Numbered from the stretch's first letter, positions 47,691 through 55,642 are shown. The stretch is DNA of 59,563 nucleotides from Moorena sp. SIO3H5 (GCF_010692395.1 NZ_JAAHHS010000026.1:1-59563), one strand, 5' to 3'. Made by a program: numbers and translations. Notes: generated from the letters alone by a model not told the origin.

Positions 47691-47753
47691 TCGCGTAGCG
47701 TGCGCGTAGCGCATATGCTTAGCAATTAATCAGCTTTATCTGATCAGACAGCT

Positions 47754-49979
47754 ATGACTAGACCCTACTACACCTATCGCATCTACGTGACAAATCCTCA
47801 TATAGTGGGGGTTGAAAAGAAAGAACCTGGAAAGCACCATAATCCAATCTTTACAGCATTTCGCTATCAGGATAAGATCACCCCAGAAGTCAAGAAGCTG
47901 ATCGAGGAGGTCCATCAAAACGGACCCAAGGATGCTAAACAGTCGAGGTTACTCGGAGAAGCCTTGTTTGATGCCTTGTTTGATGATCGACTTTGCGATG
48001 ATTTTGTTGAATTTTACCACGAAGTTGTTCACAAGCAAAAGCAACTGCTACGGGTAGAACTAGATATAGACGAGCAAAATATCCCTGAAGTGGCAGCGTT
48101 TCCGTGGGAATTTATGTGTTTGCCTCAGAGGAAGAACTTAAGAACAATGTGGTTCGCTACTGCACCTCGCTTGGTCTTCTCTCGCTTTTGCTCACAGCCG
48201 ATTTCAGCATCACCGATTCAGTTAGGCGCAAATGAAAAAATGCGGATTGCCTTAGTTGTCTCTGCACCCAAAGATTTAAATCCAGTTGCCTACGAAGAAG
48301 TGCAGGCGGCGATAGAGACACTAGCCGAGGCACAACCAGAGCAGGTGCAATTGTTACCAGTAGTGAATCCAGCTAGCGGCAGTGCTATTGATAAAGTTCT
48401 TAGGAAAAAGCCTCATATTTTCCATTTCATCGGTCATGGTCGTTTCGAGAATGAAAATGGTGAAATTGCCTTGGTGGATCAATTCGATCAGGCACGGTGG
48501 ATTAGCGCCAATGACTTTAGTGAACTCTTTAATGAGCATCGACCTGGAATTATTATGTTGCAGGCATGTCAGGGAGCAATGGAGTCTACATCGAAACCAT
48601 CTGTAGGGCTAGCTTCCAAGGTTGTGCAGCAAATTATTCCTGTACTCGTGGCAATGCAGTATCCTGTGTCTAATAGCACAGCTAGCCGATTTGCCTGCCA
48701 TTTTTATCAACAATTAGCTCAAGGGAAGCCAGCAGATATAGCAGTACAGGAAGGACGACGAGAAATTAGTCTCCATGAATCAACAGGTTATCGGAAACGG
48801 GATTTTGCTACACCTGTGATTTTCATGCAAGTGCAAGATGCTCAATTATTTCAACGTCCAATTGAGTCAGGATTTCAAGGTCTAAATCAGCCAGTTGTGC
48901 GAGAAAAGCCAAGCCATAAACAGTTCCATGTAAAGGATGCTGGCCAATCAAAAGGGCTAAAACGAGCGCTGTTGATTGGAGTCAGTGAATATGGACAGGG
49001 CTTAAAGCCACTACCTGGCGCAACCAAAGATTTAGAGGAAATCAAACGAATACTGGGTTCCCCACAACTGGGAAATTTTGTTGATGTCAAAGCTCTCAGC
49101 AATCCTGATCGACAGGAAATGGCGGAGGCTATTGAAGAGTTATTCACCAGTTCTACAAAAGATGATTTGGTGTTACTGTTCTTTTCAGGTCACGGTGTTA
49201 AAGATAGCAGCAATCAACTGTACTTAGCAAATCGTATTACTCGTAAGAATCCACAGGGGGAACTAGTTAGGACAACCGCAGTTTCCGCTAAGGCTATCCA
49301 TGACATTATGAAAGGTAGCCGCTCCAAGCGACAAGTGGTTATCCTCGACTGTTGCTTTAGTGCAGCTTTTCGTAATGGCCTACTGGTTAAAGATGATCGC
49401 TCTGTCGATCTTCAAAATCAATTAGGAGGAGAAGGGCGTGCTATTCTCGCCTCTTCAACTGACTATTCCTTTAGTCAATTGGACAAACAGCTCTCAATTT
49501 ACACTCAGTATTTAGTAGAGGGTATTGAAACGGGAGATGCTGATTTGAATGGGGATAGGGTGATTTCTCTGGATGAGTTACATAAGTACATCGAAAATAG
49601 GATTCGAGAAACCCTTCCTGATATGAAGCCTAAAATCTATACTGATCAGGAAGGTTCTAAAATCCACATTGCTAATGCACCAAGGGATTCTAGCCCTGTT
49701 TCAGATACTCATTTAGTTAACCCAGAGGGGATAAATACAAGTTCAAAAGCAGATAGTTTGATAATACTTAGCTTACTTAAGAAACTGCTATCAAAGCCTG
49801 TTATAGTTATTGTTGTTGTGGTGATTTTGGTCTTTCGTATATTAGATGGGGTAGTGTACCAGAAATGTCTGGATATGTATGAAAGAACTAAGAAAAATGA
49901 AAAAGCTAGACAAGAGGTAAGGGATAAGCCTTGGCTTAAAGGGCTATGTCAGGCAGTAAACGTTCATTTGATAGAATAA
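47754..49979 (+). CDS. CHAT-caspase double protease with EF-hand-like loop and C-terminal membrane segment
   Basis: 741 aa. The CHAT domain covers residues about 100-365, with the catalytic pair His228 (HFIGHG) and Cys272 (LQACQGA). A second caspase-like (C14) domain covers about 400-640, with His480 (FFSGHG) and Cys534 (LDCCFSAAF). Residues 595-610 form a DxNxDxxIxxxE calcium-type loop (DADLNGDRVISLDEL), and a hydrophobic segment at about 682-700 predicts membrane anchoring with a short basic tail. Both proteases belong to clan CD and cut after basic or acidic residues in characterised relatives. By family knowledge this suggests a regulated-death or anti-phage effector; the substrate is unknown. 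Both catalytic pairs look intact. Confidence 0.88.
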   Translation: MTRPYYTYRIYVTNPHIVGVEKKEPGKHHNPIFTAFRYQDKITPEVKKLIEEVHQNGPKDAKQSRLLGEALFDALFDDRLCDDFVEFYHEVVHKQKQLLRVELDIDEQNIPEVAAFPWEFMCLPQRKNLRTMWFATAPRLVFSRFCSQPISASPIQLGANEKMRIALVVSAPKDLNPVAYEEVQAAIETLAEAQPEQVQLLPVVNPASGSAIDKVLRKKPHIFHFIGHGRFENENGEIALVDQFDQARWISANDFSELFNEHRPGIIMLQACQGAMESTSKPSVGLASKVVQQIIPVLVAMQYPVSNSTASRFACHFYQQLAQGKPADIAVQEGRREISLHESTGYRKRDFATPVIFMQVQDAQLFQRPIESGFQGLNQPVVREKPSHKQFHVKDAGQSKGLKRALLIGVSEYGQGLKPLPGATKDLEEIKRILGSPQLGNFVDVKALSNPDRQEMAEAIEELFTSSTKDDLVLLFFSGHGVKDSSNQLYLANRITRKNPQGELVRTTAVSAKAIHDIMKGSRSKRQVVILDCCFSAAFRNGLLVKDDRSVDLQNQLGGEGRAILASSTDYSFSQLDKQLSIYTQYLVEGIETGDADLNGDRVISLDELHKYIENRIRETLPDMKPKIYTDQEGSKIHIANAPRDSSPVSDTHLVNPEGINTSSKADSLIILSLLKKLLSKPVIVIVVVVILVFRILDGVVYQKCLDMYERTKKNEKARQEVRDKPWLKGLCQAVNVHLIE

Positions 49980-50105
49980 CTTCAATTTTTGGATATTTTT
50001 AATTTAAGCTAATATGCATTTAAATTTCAGATCGATCCACTTGTATAAAAACATTCAATACCTCTTCCCATCTCCCAATTAGCCCAAATTCACAATTTAA
50101 ATGAG

Positions 50106-50465
50106 TTACAGCTTAGTTTTACAATCGTTTGGATTTTGTTCCTTGCATTTTAATTGTGTTTCCTTAATCAAAAATTTATTATTAGAATCTCCTTTAATTT
50201 CTACTAAGGAATAAACATCACTTAAATCTTCGATCCTTAAATTTTGGATCTTATTTACCTTAAAATTTTTCTGAAGATAACCTAGAACATTTCCTCTTTT
50301 AAGATTATCATTTTGATTATAATATTGATATAGGATTACATTGGATTCTGTGCACAAAGACTCATTACAACGATGACCAAAAGCTTTTGTGAATATACCG
50401 AGCAAGAAAACAAGGCTTACTCCAATAACAATAATAACAAGGGAATTTAAAAATTTTACTTTCAT
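50106..50465 (-). CDS. Small membrane-anchored or secreted protein, unknown
   Basis: 119 aa. A strong hydrophobic segment covers residues about 7-27 (VIIVIGVSLVFLLGIFTKAF), followed by a polar domain with four cysteines (HRCNESLC near residue 32-37, and CKEQNPNDC near the end) that could form disulfides outside the cytoplasm. Low G+C and clear ATG. Convergent with the CHAT-caspase gene. No family recognised. Confidence 0.5.
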   Translation of the reverse strand: MKVKFLNSLVIIVIGVSLVFLLGIFTKAFGHRCNESLCTESNVILYQYYNQNDNLKRGNVLGYLQKNFKVNKIQNLRIEDLSDVYSLVEIKGDSNNKFLIKETQLKCKEQNPNDCKTKL

Positions 50466-50777
50466 GACAAAGAGAAGAGTAATGGTTGACTACTATACTC
50501 TTCGCTAGCTCTAAATTAAATCAGGATATTTGACTAAGAAAGCAAGAAATATCTCCAAAAATTCATGAAATGGCGGTAAACTCGCACAAAATAGTGTTTT
50601 ACACTACTCAATGTTTATGCTAGGTTAATTCTTTGTTTGAAGAAAAAGGTAAAAGGCAAAAGGCAAAAGGGGACTGCTGCCAATGTCGCAGAAGACAGCA
50701 ATCGGGATAGTCTGGTCTTTGCCCGAAACCAAGAGTACAGACCTAGTTGACTAGTACTTATAGCTGGGTGGTTTGAT

Positions 50778-50945
50778 GGGATTGACCGTAGGTAACGCTA
50801 CGGGATTGGCTTACTGCCACCCTATGCGATTGACCTGCTTGTCACGCGGGGCGCGATGAAGCGAAGCTTCCGCTAAAAGCGATCGCAAAACATTGACTGG
50901 TTTGATGGGATTGACCTGCTTGTCACGGGGGGCGCGTTCGCAAAA
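50778..50945. repeat. Composite of GGGATTGACC-type palindromic repeats
   Basis: GGGATTGACCGTAGG, then two direct GATTGACCTGCTTGTCACG copies (50827 and 50911), around GATGAAGCGAAGCTTCCGC and GCGATCGC. The same block reappears at 52455-52572. Confidence 0.75.
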
Positions 50946-50957
50946 GGAGGCCTTGTG

Positions 50958-51063
50958 ATACCAAATCCGGAAAGCAAAAACAGGATTAGAATTAGGCTCA
51001 AACAACCGTATAGTCAGAGGAAGACAAATATTTTTTACTGTCTGTACTAACCGGATTTGATAT
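50958..51063. mobile_element. MITE-like element with 13-bp terminal inverted repeats, copy 1
   Basis: Ends ATACCAAATCCGG and CCGGATTTGATAT are inverted with one mismatch. The 106-bp body contains CAAACAACCGTATAGT and ATTTTTTACTGTCTGTAC, both shared with copy 2. No coding capacity, so movement would need a transposase elsewhere. Confidence 0.75.
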
Positions 51064-51107
51064 TACAGCTTACCGGACTTATTCACCAAGCCTATTTAAC
51101 CTCTAAC

Positions 51108-52045
51108 TCACAGTAAGTTTGATGTTGCTGTAATTGGCAATTTGAGCAGTTGAAGCAACTCAGAGCATTCTTGCGAAATTTCTTTAAAAAGCTTTTGTTG
51201 AATGAATACAAAGTCTGAAAACCCTTGTAAAGCCCATTCTTGAATTTGTTGCTCTGATTCGGTTCTATATTTTGCGACTAGATCAAGTGCTTCAAGGGCA
51301 AACTTAAAATGTTCAGCTTCAACCCCAGAACCCTGGTGTTTACCGTGAATTACAATCCAATACCAAGGACTAAACTGACCTTGCTCAACTTCAACTTTTC
51401 CATTGATTTTAGAAAGGTATGAATTGAAACCACAATTTGAGTGATTGTACCTAATAACCTTATCAATAATCGAGTATTCACGATGGCTCGAAGAGCCCGC
51501 TTTTAGCGATCAGCAAGGACTTCAGAAGCTGCATGAAATCCTATGGCACGAATCAGGGCAACAGCATTACCAGGTATACCCTCATATTTTTTTACAGTAT
51601 CATCTAAAATTTCGTGCATCCAATCTGGGAGGATAGAGAAATGGTTTCGCTTGTCTACAGTTAAACCAGCATAGTCGCCAATAGATTTCAGTGTTGCTTG
51701 CGCTAAAGTACGATGGGGTACAGATTTAGCACCTTTATCCGAGTGTTCATCAATCGTTGCTGCTAATATTTTTGCTGCTATTTCTAATCCCCGATCAGCT
51801 TCATCTATAACAGGATTTGAAGAACTATTGAATAGGTTACGGGACAATCCAACTGAACTTGCCAAACGAGCGACTAAGCTACCTGCATAGCCGTTAAAAT
51901 GAGTATATCGCTGCATGAACAAATACAGTGACTTAGGATCTTGTACTGCTAATTGGCATGATGATTCTACAGATTTATCAAGATTGGCAAAATCAAATAA
52001 ATCATCAAGAATTTCTATGGACAATATGCTAGTATAAATACTCAT
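51108..52045 (-). pseudogene. 303-codon gene broken by a 26-bp insertion
   Basis: From the ATG at 52045 the frame reads 180 codons to ..SEVLADR and a stop at 51503. The next frame is open from there to a TGA at 51108-51110 (..REYSIIDKVIRYNHSN, FSPWYWIVIHGKHQGSG, ending PITATSNLL) but lacks a start. The base string CGAT occurs at 51481-51484 and 51507-51510, exactly 26 bp apart. Deleting one 26-bp unit gives LADREYSIIDK and one frame of 912 nt. The inserted bases include the hairpin GGCTC-GAA-GAGCC. The whole protein would be soluble and helical. I do not recognise its function. Confidence 0.75.
51481..51506. repeat. 26-bp insertion with CGAT direct repeat
   Basis: Bounded by CGAT on each side, as a target duplication would be. 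It contains GGCTCGAAGAGCC and CGCTTTTAGCG, the latter shared with repeats at 50867-50882 and 52553-52568. Confidence 0.7.
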
Positions 52046-52333
52046 ATTTTGCGGTTTTTATTGACTATTAAAGTCTACTAGATAATCTGGGTACGACATA
52101 GGAATTGAAAGGATTAATACAGAATATCATGTCAGCTTAAGTACACATAATATAGGAGGTAGCATCTACTGCGTTTGAGTATGCCTAAACGCCTTACTAT
52201 TAGCCCCCACCTAACTATTGATGAATAGGAGCAAGGTTATCGCCAAAAACAGTAAAGGAACGCTCACATTAGCAAATCCTTTGGTAATTAGCCAAAGGAA
52301 ACAAGAGCAGGGAAGTGGCTACTGTAACAGATT

Positions 52334-52436
52334 ATACCAAATCCGGAAATCAAAAACAGGATTAAGATTAGGGTCAAACAACCGTATAGTTCAGACGCAA
52401 ATATTTTTTACTGTCTGTACTAACCGGATTTGATAT
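52334..52436. mobile_element. MITE-like element, copy 2
   Basis: 103 bp, same ends and interior as copy 1, with small indels. The two copies lie in direct orientation on either side of the broken 303-codon gene. Confidence 0.75.
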
Positions 52437-52454
52437 GTTTAATTCGATGTCAAT

Positions 52455-52572
52455 GGGATTGACCTAAGGCCACGCTACGGGATTGACCTGCTTGTTACGC
52501 TACGCGAGTCACGGGATTGACCTGCTTGTCACGCTACGCGATGAAGCCAAGCTTCCGCTAAAAGCGATCGCA
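52455..52572. repeat. Composite of GGGATTGACC-type palindromic repeats
   Basis: Three GGGATTGACC starts in tandem with CACGCTACGGG and GTTACGCTACGCG, ending GCTTCCGCTAAAAGCGATCG. Same organisation as 50778-50945. Confidence 0.75.
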
Positions 52573-52583
52573 TTCACATCCCA

Positions 52584-53006
52584 TCAAGCCGATATTACTT
52601 CAAAATCAGAAATCGTCTCAATCCACACCCGTGCTCCACAATTTAGTGGAGCATCTGGACGATACATCACCCGACAAGGGCCATTGACTTCTACCGTATG
52701 ACCGTAAACATTTTTGGAGCCTCGCTTCACCGTAATCACAGGATTACGCTCCCCGGTCTTGAGATTGTTGCGAATCACCCTCTGATTAACGTGGATCACA
52801 GCCTTAGTGTAATTTGTACGCTTTGACCAGTTCCGTTTTGGTCCGCGAGTGCCAGGAGTGACCACCGGCATGCCATCAAACAACGGAATCACCCAAGTTC
52901 TACCCACCTTATAAGCGCCTTTAACTCTGCCTTTGCCCAGAAGGTAACGGACGCGAGTGGCAGAAACACCAAGTAATTCAGCGGCTTGTGCAGTGGAAAT
53001 CATCAT
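52584..53006 (-). CDS. Small helix-turn-helix DNA-binding protein, copy 2
   Basis: 140 aa, identical to copy 1 (44994-45416) except three residues (K/R, Q/N and N/A, all in the C-terminal half). The HTH at residues 1-45 is unchanged. DNA identity extends past the start codon, then falls in the spacers between the three upstream palindromes while the palindromes stay matched. Homology with copy 1 starts at ATCAAGCCGATAT just beyond the stop codon. The pair forms direct repeats about 7.6 kb apart, so recombination between them could delete or duplicate the intervening genes. Confidence 0.8.
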   Translation of the reverse strand: MMISTAQAAELLGVSATRVRYLLGKGRVKGAYKVGRTWVIPLFDGMPVVTPGTRGPKRNWSKRTNYTKAVIHVNQRVIRNNLKTGERNPVITVKRGSKNVYGHTVEVNGPCRVMYRPDAPLNCGARVWIETISDFEVISA

Positions 53007-53076
53007 GGGGAATAAACCATTGCTTTGACGATATTATTACTTTAACACACTTGTTCTTGAAATGCCAGTATTTGGT

Positions 53077-53099
53077 AAAACTATTGCATTATCGCAATT
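53077..53099. promoter_or_regulatory. Palindromic site A, copy 2
   Basis: Consensus AAAACTATTGC-ATTATC-GCAATT, starting 71 bp upstream of the HTH gene start, the same distance as at copy 1. Confidence 0.7.
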
Positions 53100-53163
53100 T
53101 AAAGCCGTGGTGTTAATTGGGATTAATGGTAGTAATAAGGTTAGTGGTATAAAAGGGTTTTAT

Positions 53164-53186
53164 AAAACTATTGCATTATCGCAATT
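53164..53186. promoter_or_regulatory. Palindromic site B, copy 2
   Basis: Consensus sequence, 87 bp from site A; preceded by TATAAAAGGGTTTTAT. Confidence 0.7.
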
Positions 53187-53243
53187 TAAAGGTGTAATAA
53201 GTGCAATGGGTTAAATAAAGTAATACAGAGAAGAGGGTGCTAG

Positions 53244-53266
53244 AAAACTATTGCATTGTCGCAATC
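53244..53266. promoter_or_regulatory. Palindromic site C, copy 2
   Basis: AAAACTATTGCATTGTCG followed by CAATC, 80 bp from site B. The central G in ATTGTC is shared with site C of copy 1, so each site keeps its own identity across copies. Confidence 0.7.
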
Positions 53267-53492
53267 TCAAGTAATTGAATAAAAAAATTCGGTCAAGGAT
53301 TGCAGTTAAGCAAAACTTGACCGAATCATGAATTGTACTTTTCGACGAGTACAGACTAGCTGCACTATCCACCGATAAGTGGATCAGAATCATTACATTG
53401 TTATCAAGTTAGTCAGCACATTCTCCTAATCAATAACATCTCAACTGATCATTCATCCTTCTGCTTGATAATTTGCCAGGGAATGAAGCTTT

Positions 53493-53513
53493 CACCACCT
53501 GAACGAGGTGGTG
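53493..53513 (-). ncRNA. Hairpin just after the TnpB-like stop: possible guide RNA scaffold end
   Basis: CACCACCT and AGGTGGTG pair exactly around a 5-nt loop, 6 bp beyond the stop codon on the coding strand. The placement resembles the right-end structure of TnpB-carrying elements. Confidence 0.4.
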
Positions 53514-53518
53514 GTGTC

Positions 53519-54865
53519 CTATGCTAATCTAAGGTTATCCCTAACCCAGAGATCACATAGACAAGCCCAGCTTCTAGGCGGTCGTCCAGGTCTTTTGCTG
53601 GAACGACTCTCACTGTCATTTCTGCGAGTGAGTTTAATGACACCTCTAGCACCGATATTGTAAGCGCCGTTTAGGTCGGCATTGAATCGCTTACCTGAAG
53701 TGAAGGTAGCTAAGGCATAATTTTTTGAATCACGTTTAACAATGCCCGTACCATCGTAGGCGAGTTTAGAAGTGTAAGCTGCCACAACCTCTACTATTTT
53801 ACCGCCTAATTCAGTCCATTTCATTTCCGTAAAATCACGAATTTTTGCCTTGAGCCATCCGTGGAATCTTTGCCTTAGATTGGAACGTTTCCTTCCGCCC
53901 TTTGGCTTCCATCCTTTGAGATTCTCAAACACGATCGCTTCAGAATTAAACTTTTCAGCAATCTCGACAATTCGCTTGGAAACAATGTGGCCAATCTGAT
54001 TGTTGATTCTTTGACATTTTTGATAAGTTTTAGAGCAAAAACCTTTATGTAGTTTCCCTCCTTTACCCATCGTCTTAGATGCTCTTACGGATACGGATTT
54101 TAGTCGCTTGTCCCGACGGTCTATGTCTCTTCCTGGGTGAATAAACTCCCGGTGGATTACAGTGCCGCTGTGGGTCACAACTGCTATTGTCGCGGTGGTA
54201 TTAATTCCTAGATCTACCGCAGTCACATTGGCCTCCGGTTTCCGTTTTTCTGGCTTGCAGTTGAACGGAACCGATAAATGACAGTACCTTTCATTGAAAA
54301 TCAAAGAAGGCGACATCATTTTGTTACTGGCTACCTGATGCCTTTCCCTTAACCCAGTGATTTGGACAGTAGTCCAGACCCAATCGAGACCATTGAAAAC
54401 TTTAATTTCGACTTGATCGAAGCCGTGCAGTTTATAACATTGGCCTTTGTACAGGGCGGGATAACAGCCAGTATCAGCATTTAGCTTTGGTGGTTTAGTG
54501 TCTCGCCGTTTCCGCGTACCCGACTGCCATTCACTATAACAGGTCACATAACTACTAACTTGACCAGCGGCAAAGGCAATGGCGGCACGACGGTAATAGC
54601 TGGGAAATTTGTAAAAAGTTTTGTTGAATTGCGGGTATTTAACATTAGGACGCTTGGCAGTTTGGTGCATCAAACGCTCAACAGCAGGAGTTAGCTGATC
54701 GGCAGTCAAACATCCTAGTTCAGCCCAGTGAGTATAAATGATTCCAACCAAATACCGACAAGCATGGCGATACACCTTAATAGTATCCCCGAATAGTATC
54801 TTTTGATCAGGGGTCGGATTAAGTTGCCATTTGTCAGTTCGTATAACTTTGGTCGGCGTTTTCAC
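53519..54865 (-). CDS. TnpB-like RuvC nuclease lacking the zinc ribbon
   Basis: 448 aa from a GTG at 54865. RuvC residues are present: Asp in VTAVDLGINTT (near 218), Glu in AIVFENLKGW (near 310), Asp in FNADLNGAYNIGARG (near 405). Where typical TnpB has two CxxC pairs, this protein reads AYTSKLAYDGTGIVKRD and YALATFTSGKRF with no cysteines. Such proteins form a known divergent TnpB-like group related to type V-U effectors, so the loss may be a family trait, not damage. No tnpA, and no CRISPR array in the window. The hairpin after the stop suggests it still carries an element end. Confidence 0.8.
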   Translation of the reverse strand: MKTPTKVIRTDKWQLNPTPDQKILFGDTIKVYRHACRYLVGIIYTHWAELGCLTADQLTPAVERLMHQTAKRPNVKYPQFNKTFYKFPSYYRRAAIAFAAGQVSSYVTCYSEWQSGTRKRRDTKPPKLNADTGCYPALYKGQCYKLHGFDQVEIKVFNGLDWVWTTVQITGLRERHQVASNKMMSPSLIFNERYCHLSVPFNCKPEKRKPEANVTAVDLGINTTATIAVVTHSGTVIHREFIHPGRDIDRRDKRLKSVSVRASKTMGKGGKLHKGFCSKTYQKCQRINNQIGHIVSKRIVEIAEKFNSEAIVFENLKGWKPKGGRKRSNLRQRFHGWLKAKIRDFTEMKWTELGGKIVEVVAAYTSKLAYDGTGIVKRDSKNYALATFTSGKRFNADLNGAYNIGARGVIKLTRRNDSESRSSKRPGRPPRSWACLCDLWVRDNLRLA

Positions 54866-55139
54866 TGCTATAACAAGCTTTCCTGTACTTAATATTTTAT
54901 CCTACAAAAGATTGGACGACAATTCGGCAAAGCCGTTCGCGTTCGCGCAGCGTCGCCTACGGCGAAAGCGTGGCCATAGGCCTCCGCTTCTTAACCCGAA
55001 CAATCATTGTTCCAGGTTTTTAGTAATTACTGTTGGCGTGGACTAACCCCCACCTGGCAACCCGTTCGCGTAGCGTGGCCATAGGCCAGGTGGGGGAATG
55101 CGTCACACGGGTTGTTCAAATCCCCGGCAAATTGCTATC
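54866..55139. repeat. GCCGTAGGCC-type repeats and nested palindrome upstream of the TnpB-like gene
   Basis: 54940-54985 has GCCGTTCGCG..CGCCTACGGCG and GGCCATAGGCC. 55047-55058 CCCCCACCTGGC and 55085-55096 GCCAGGTGGGGG are exact 12-bp inverted repeats that enclose another GTTCGCGTAGCGTGGCC copy, so one palindrome is nested inside another. Confidence 0.75.
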
Positions 55140-55446
55140 TTAATCGAGCAACAGATATCGAATCAAAATACTGATCACCTCACCAGGATTTTCAGTAGGT
55201 TGAGGAATGCTCCACTCATCAACATTGGCATAGCCAAGGGAATAAAGAGTGTAAAGCGATGCAGCGCGGTCTTGGGGGTTTCCCCCATGAGCGACTGCAT
55301 CAAGACATTGTTGTCCGAACAGCTTTGGGAGAACCAATCAATATATGTTTGATTTCCTCTCGTCCTGGACGTGCCTTGCTAGACCGTTGGGGAAGATTAG
55401 GATTTTTGGGATTATGATCAGGATTTTGAACGAACTCTTGGCTCAT
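55140..55446 (-). pseudogene. Small cyanobacterial gene broken by 52-bp repeat copy 4
   Basis: From the ATG at 55446 the frame reads MSQEFVQNPDHNPKN..GSPKAVRTTM and then stops inside the repeat. Removing exactly the 52 bp at 55255-55306 joins it to IYTLYSLGYANVDEWSIPQ, ending LIRYLLLD at 55140, an 84-residue protein. The tail resembles a common family of small cyanobacterial hypothetical proteins (pattern LxxLGYAxVxxWSxxxPTxNPGEVxSIL), recalled from memory. The insertion adds 52 nt, one more than a multiple of three, which explains the frame loss. Confidence 0.75.
55255..55306 (-). repeat. 52-bp palindromic repeat, copy 4
   Basis: Reverse orientation. Same ends and inner TCGCTCAT segment as copy 3. 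Inserted in a small gene. Confidence 0.88.
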
Positions 55447-55612
55447 AATGATTCTTCGTGGTTACGTGTAAATTTATTAATTTAACCACTTATTTGCCAA
55501 AAGTCAAGGGGTTATGAAAATTTTTAAAAAACTTAATATTTTGGCTCTCATAGTAATCAAAATTGCTATAAATAATTCAGAGACTGTGTAATAAAAATAT
55601 CTCCGATTACTT

Positions 55613-55639
55613 AAACTCTAAACTCTAAACTCTAAACTA
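55613..55639. repeat. 7-nt array (AAACTCT) abutting the start codon
   Basis: Nearly four heptamers ending 3 bp before the ATG of the nuclease-like gene, leaving no ribosome binding site at the usual distance. Confidence 0.8.
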
Positions 55640-55642
55640 CCG

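Larger units (their letters stand above)
47388..47753. other. Repeat-filled gap upstream of the CHAT-caspase gene
   Basis: Contains GCGCTACGCG-type repeats (47431-47480 and 47686-47712) and a 7-nt array (47631-47690, CTGACCA/CTGACCG). The promoter of the downstream gene, if separate, must lie within these repeats. Confidence 0.65.
50466..51107. other. Repeat-dense region with MITE copy 1
   Basis: Contains a 7-9 nt purine array (50641-50670), GCCGTAGGCC-type and GATGAAGCGAAGC repeats (50778-50945), and the TIR-bounded element 50958-51063. No gene supported. Confidence 0.65.
52046..52583. other. Repeat-dense region between the broken gene and HTH copy 2
   Basis: Contains MITE copy 2 (52334-52436) and the GGGATTGACC composite (52455-52572). 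No gene supported. Confidence 0.65.
53007..53518. other. Upstream region of HTH copy 2 and 3' region of the TnpB-like gene
   Basis: Contains three palindromic sites, an 11-bp inverted repeat (ATTCGGTCAAG at 53287-53297 with CTTGACCGAAT at 53316-53326) and a hairpin at 53493-53513. No gene. Confidence 0.65.

Noticed and set aside
51115..51500. A separate gene downstream of the 180-codon frame
   Set aside because: It has no start codon and joins the upstream frame exactly when the 26-bp insertion is removed.
52218..52433. 71-codon plus-strand open frame
   Set aside because: Its second half is the MITE copy, so it is probably a chance frame.
55085..55140. Possible tRNA 3' half (GTTCAAATCCCCGG)
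   Set aside because: The T-arm does not close properly and there are no anticodon or D arms upstream; the sequence adjoins repeats.
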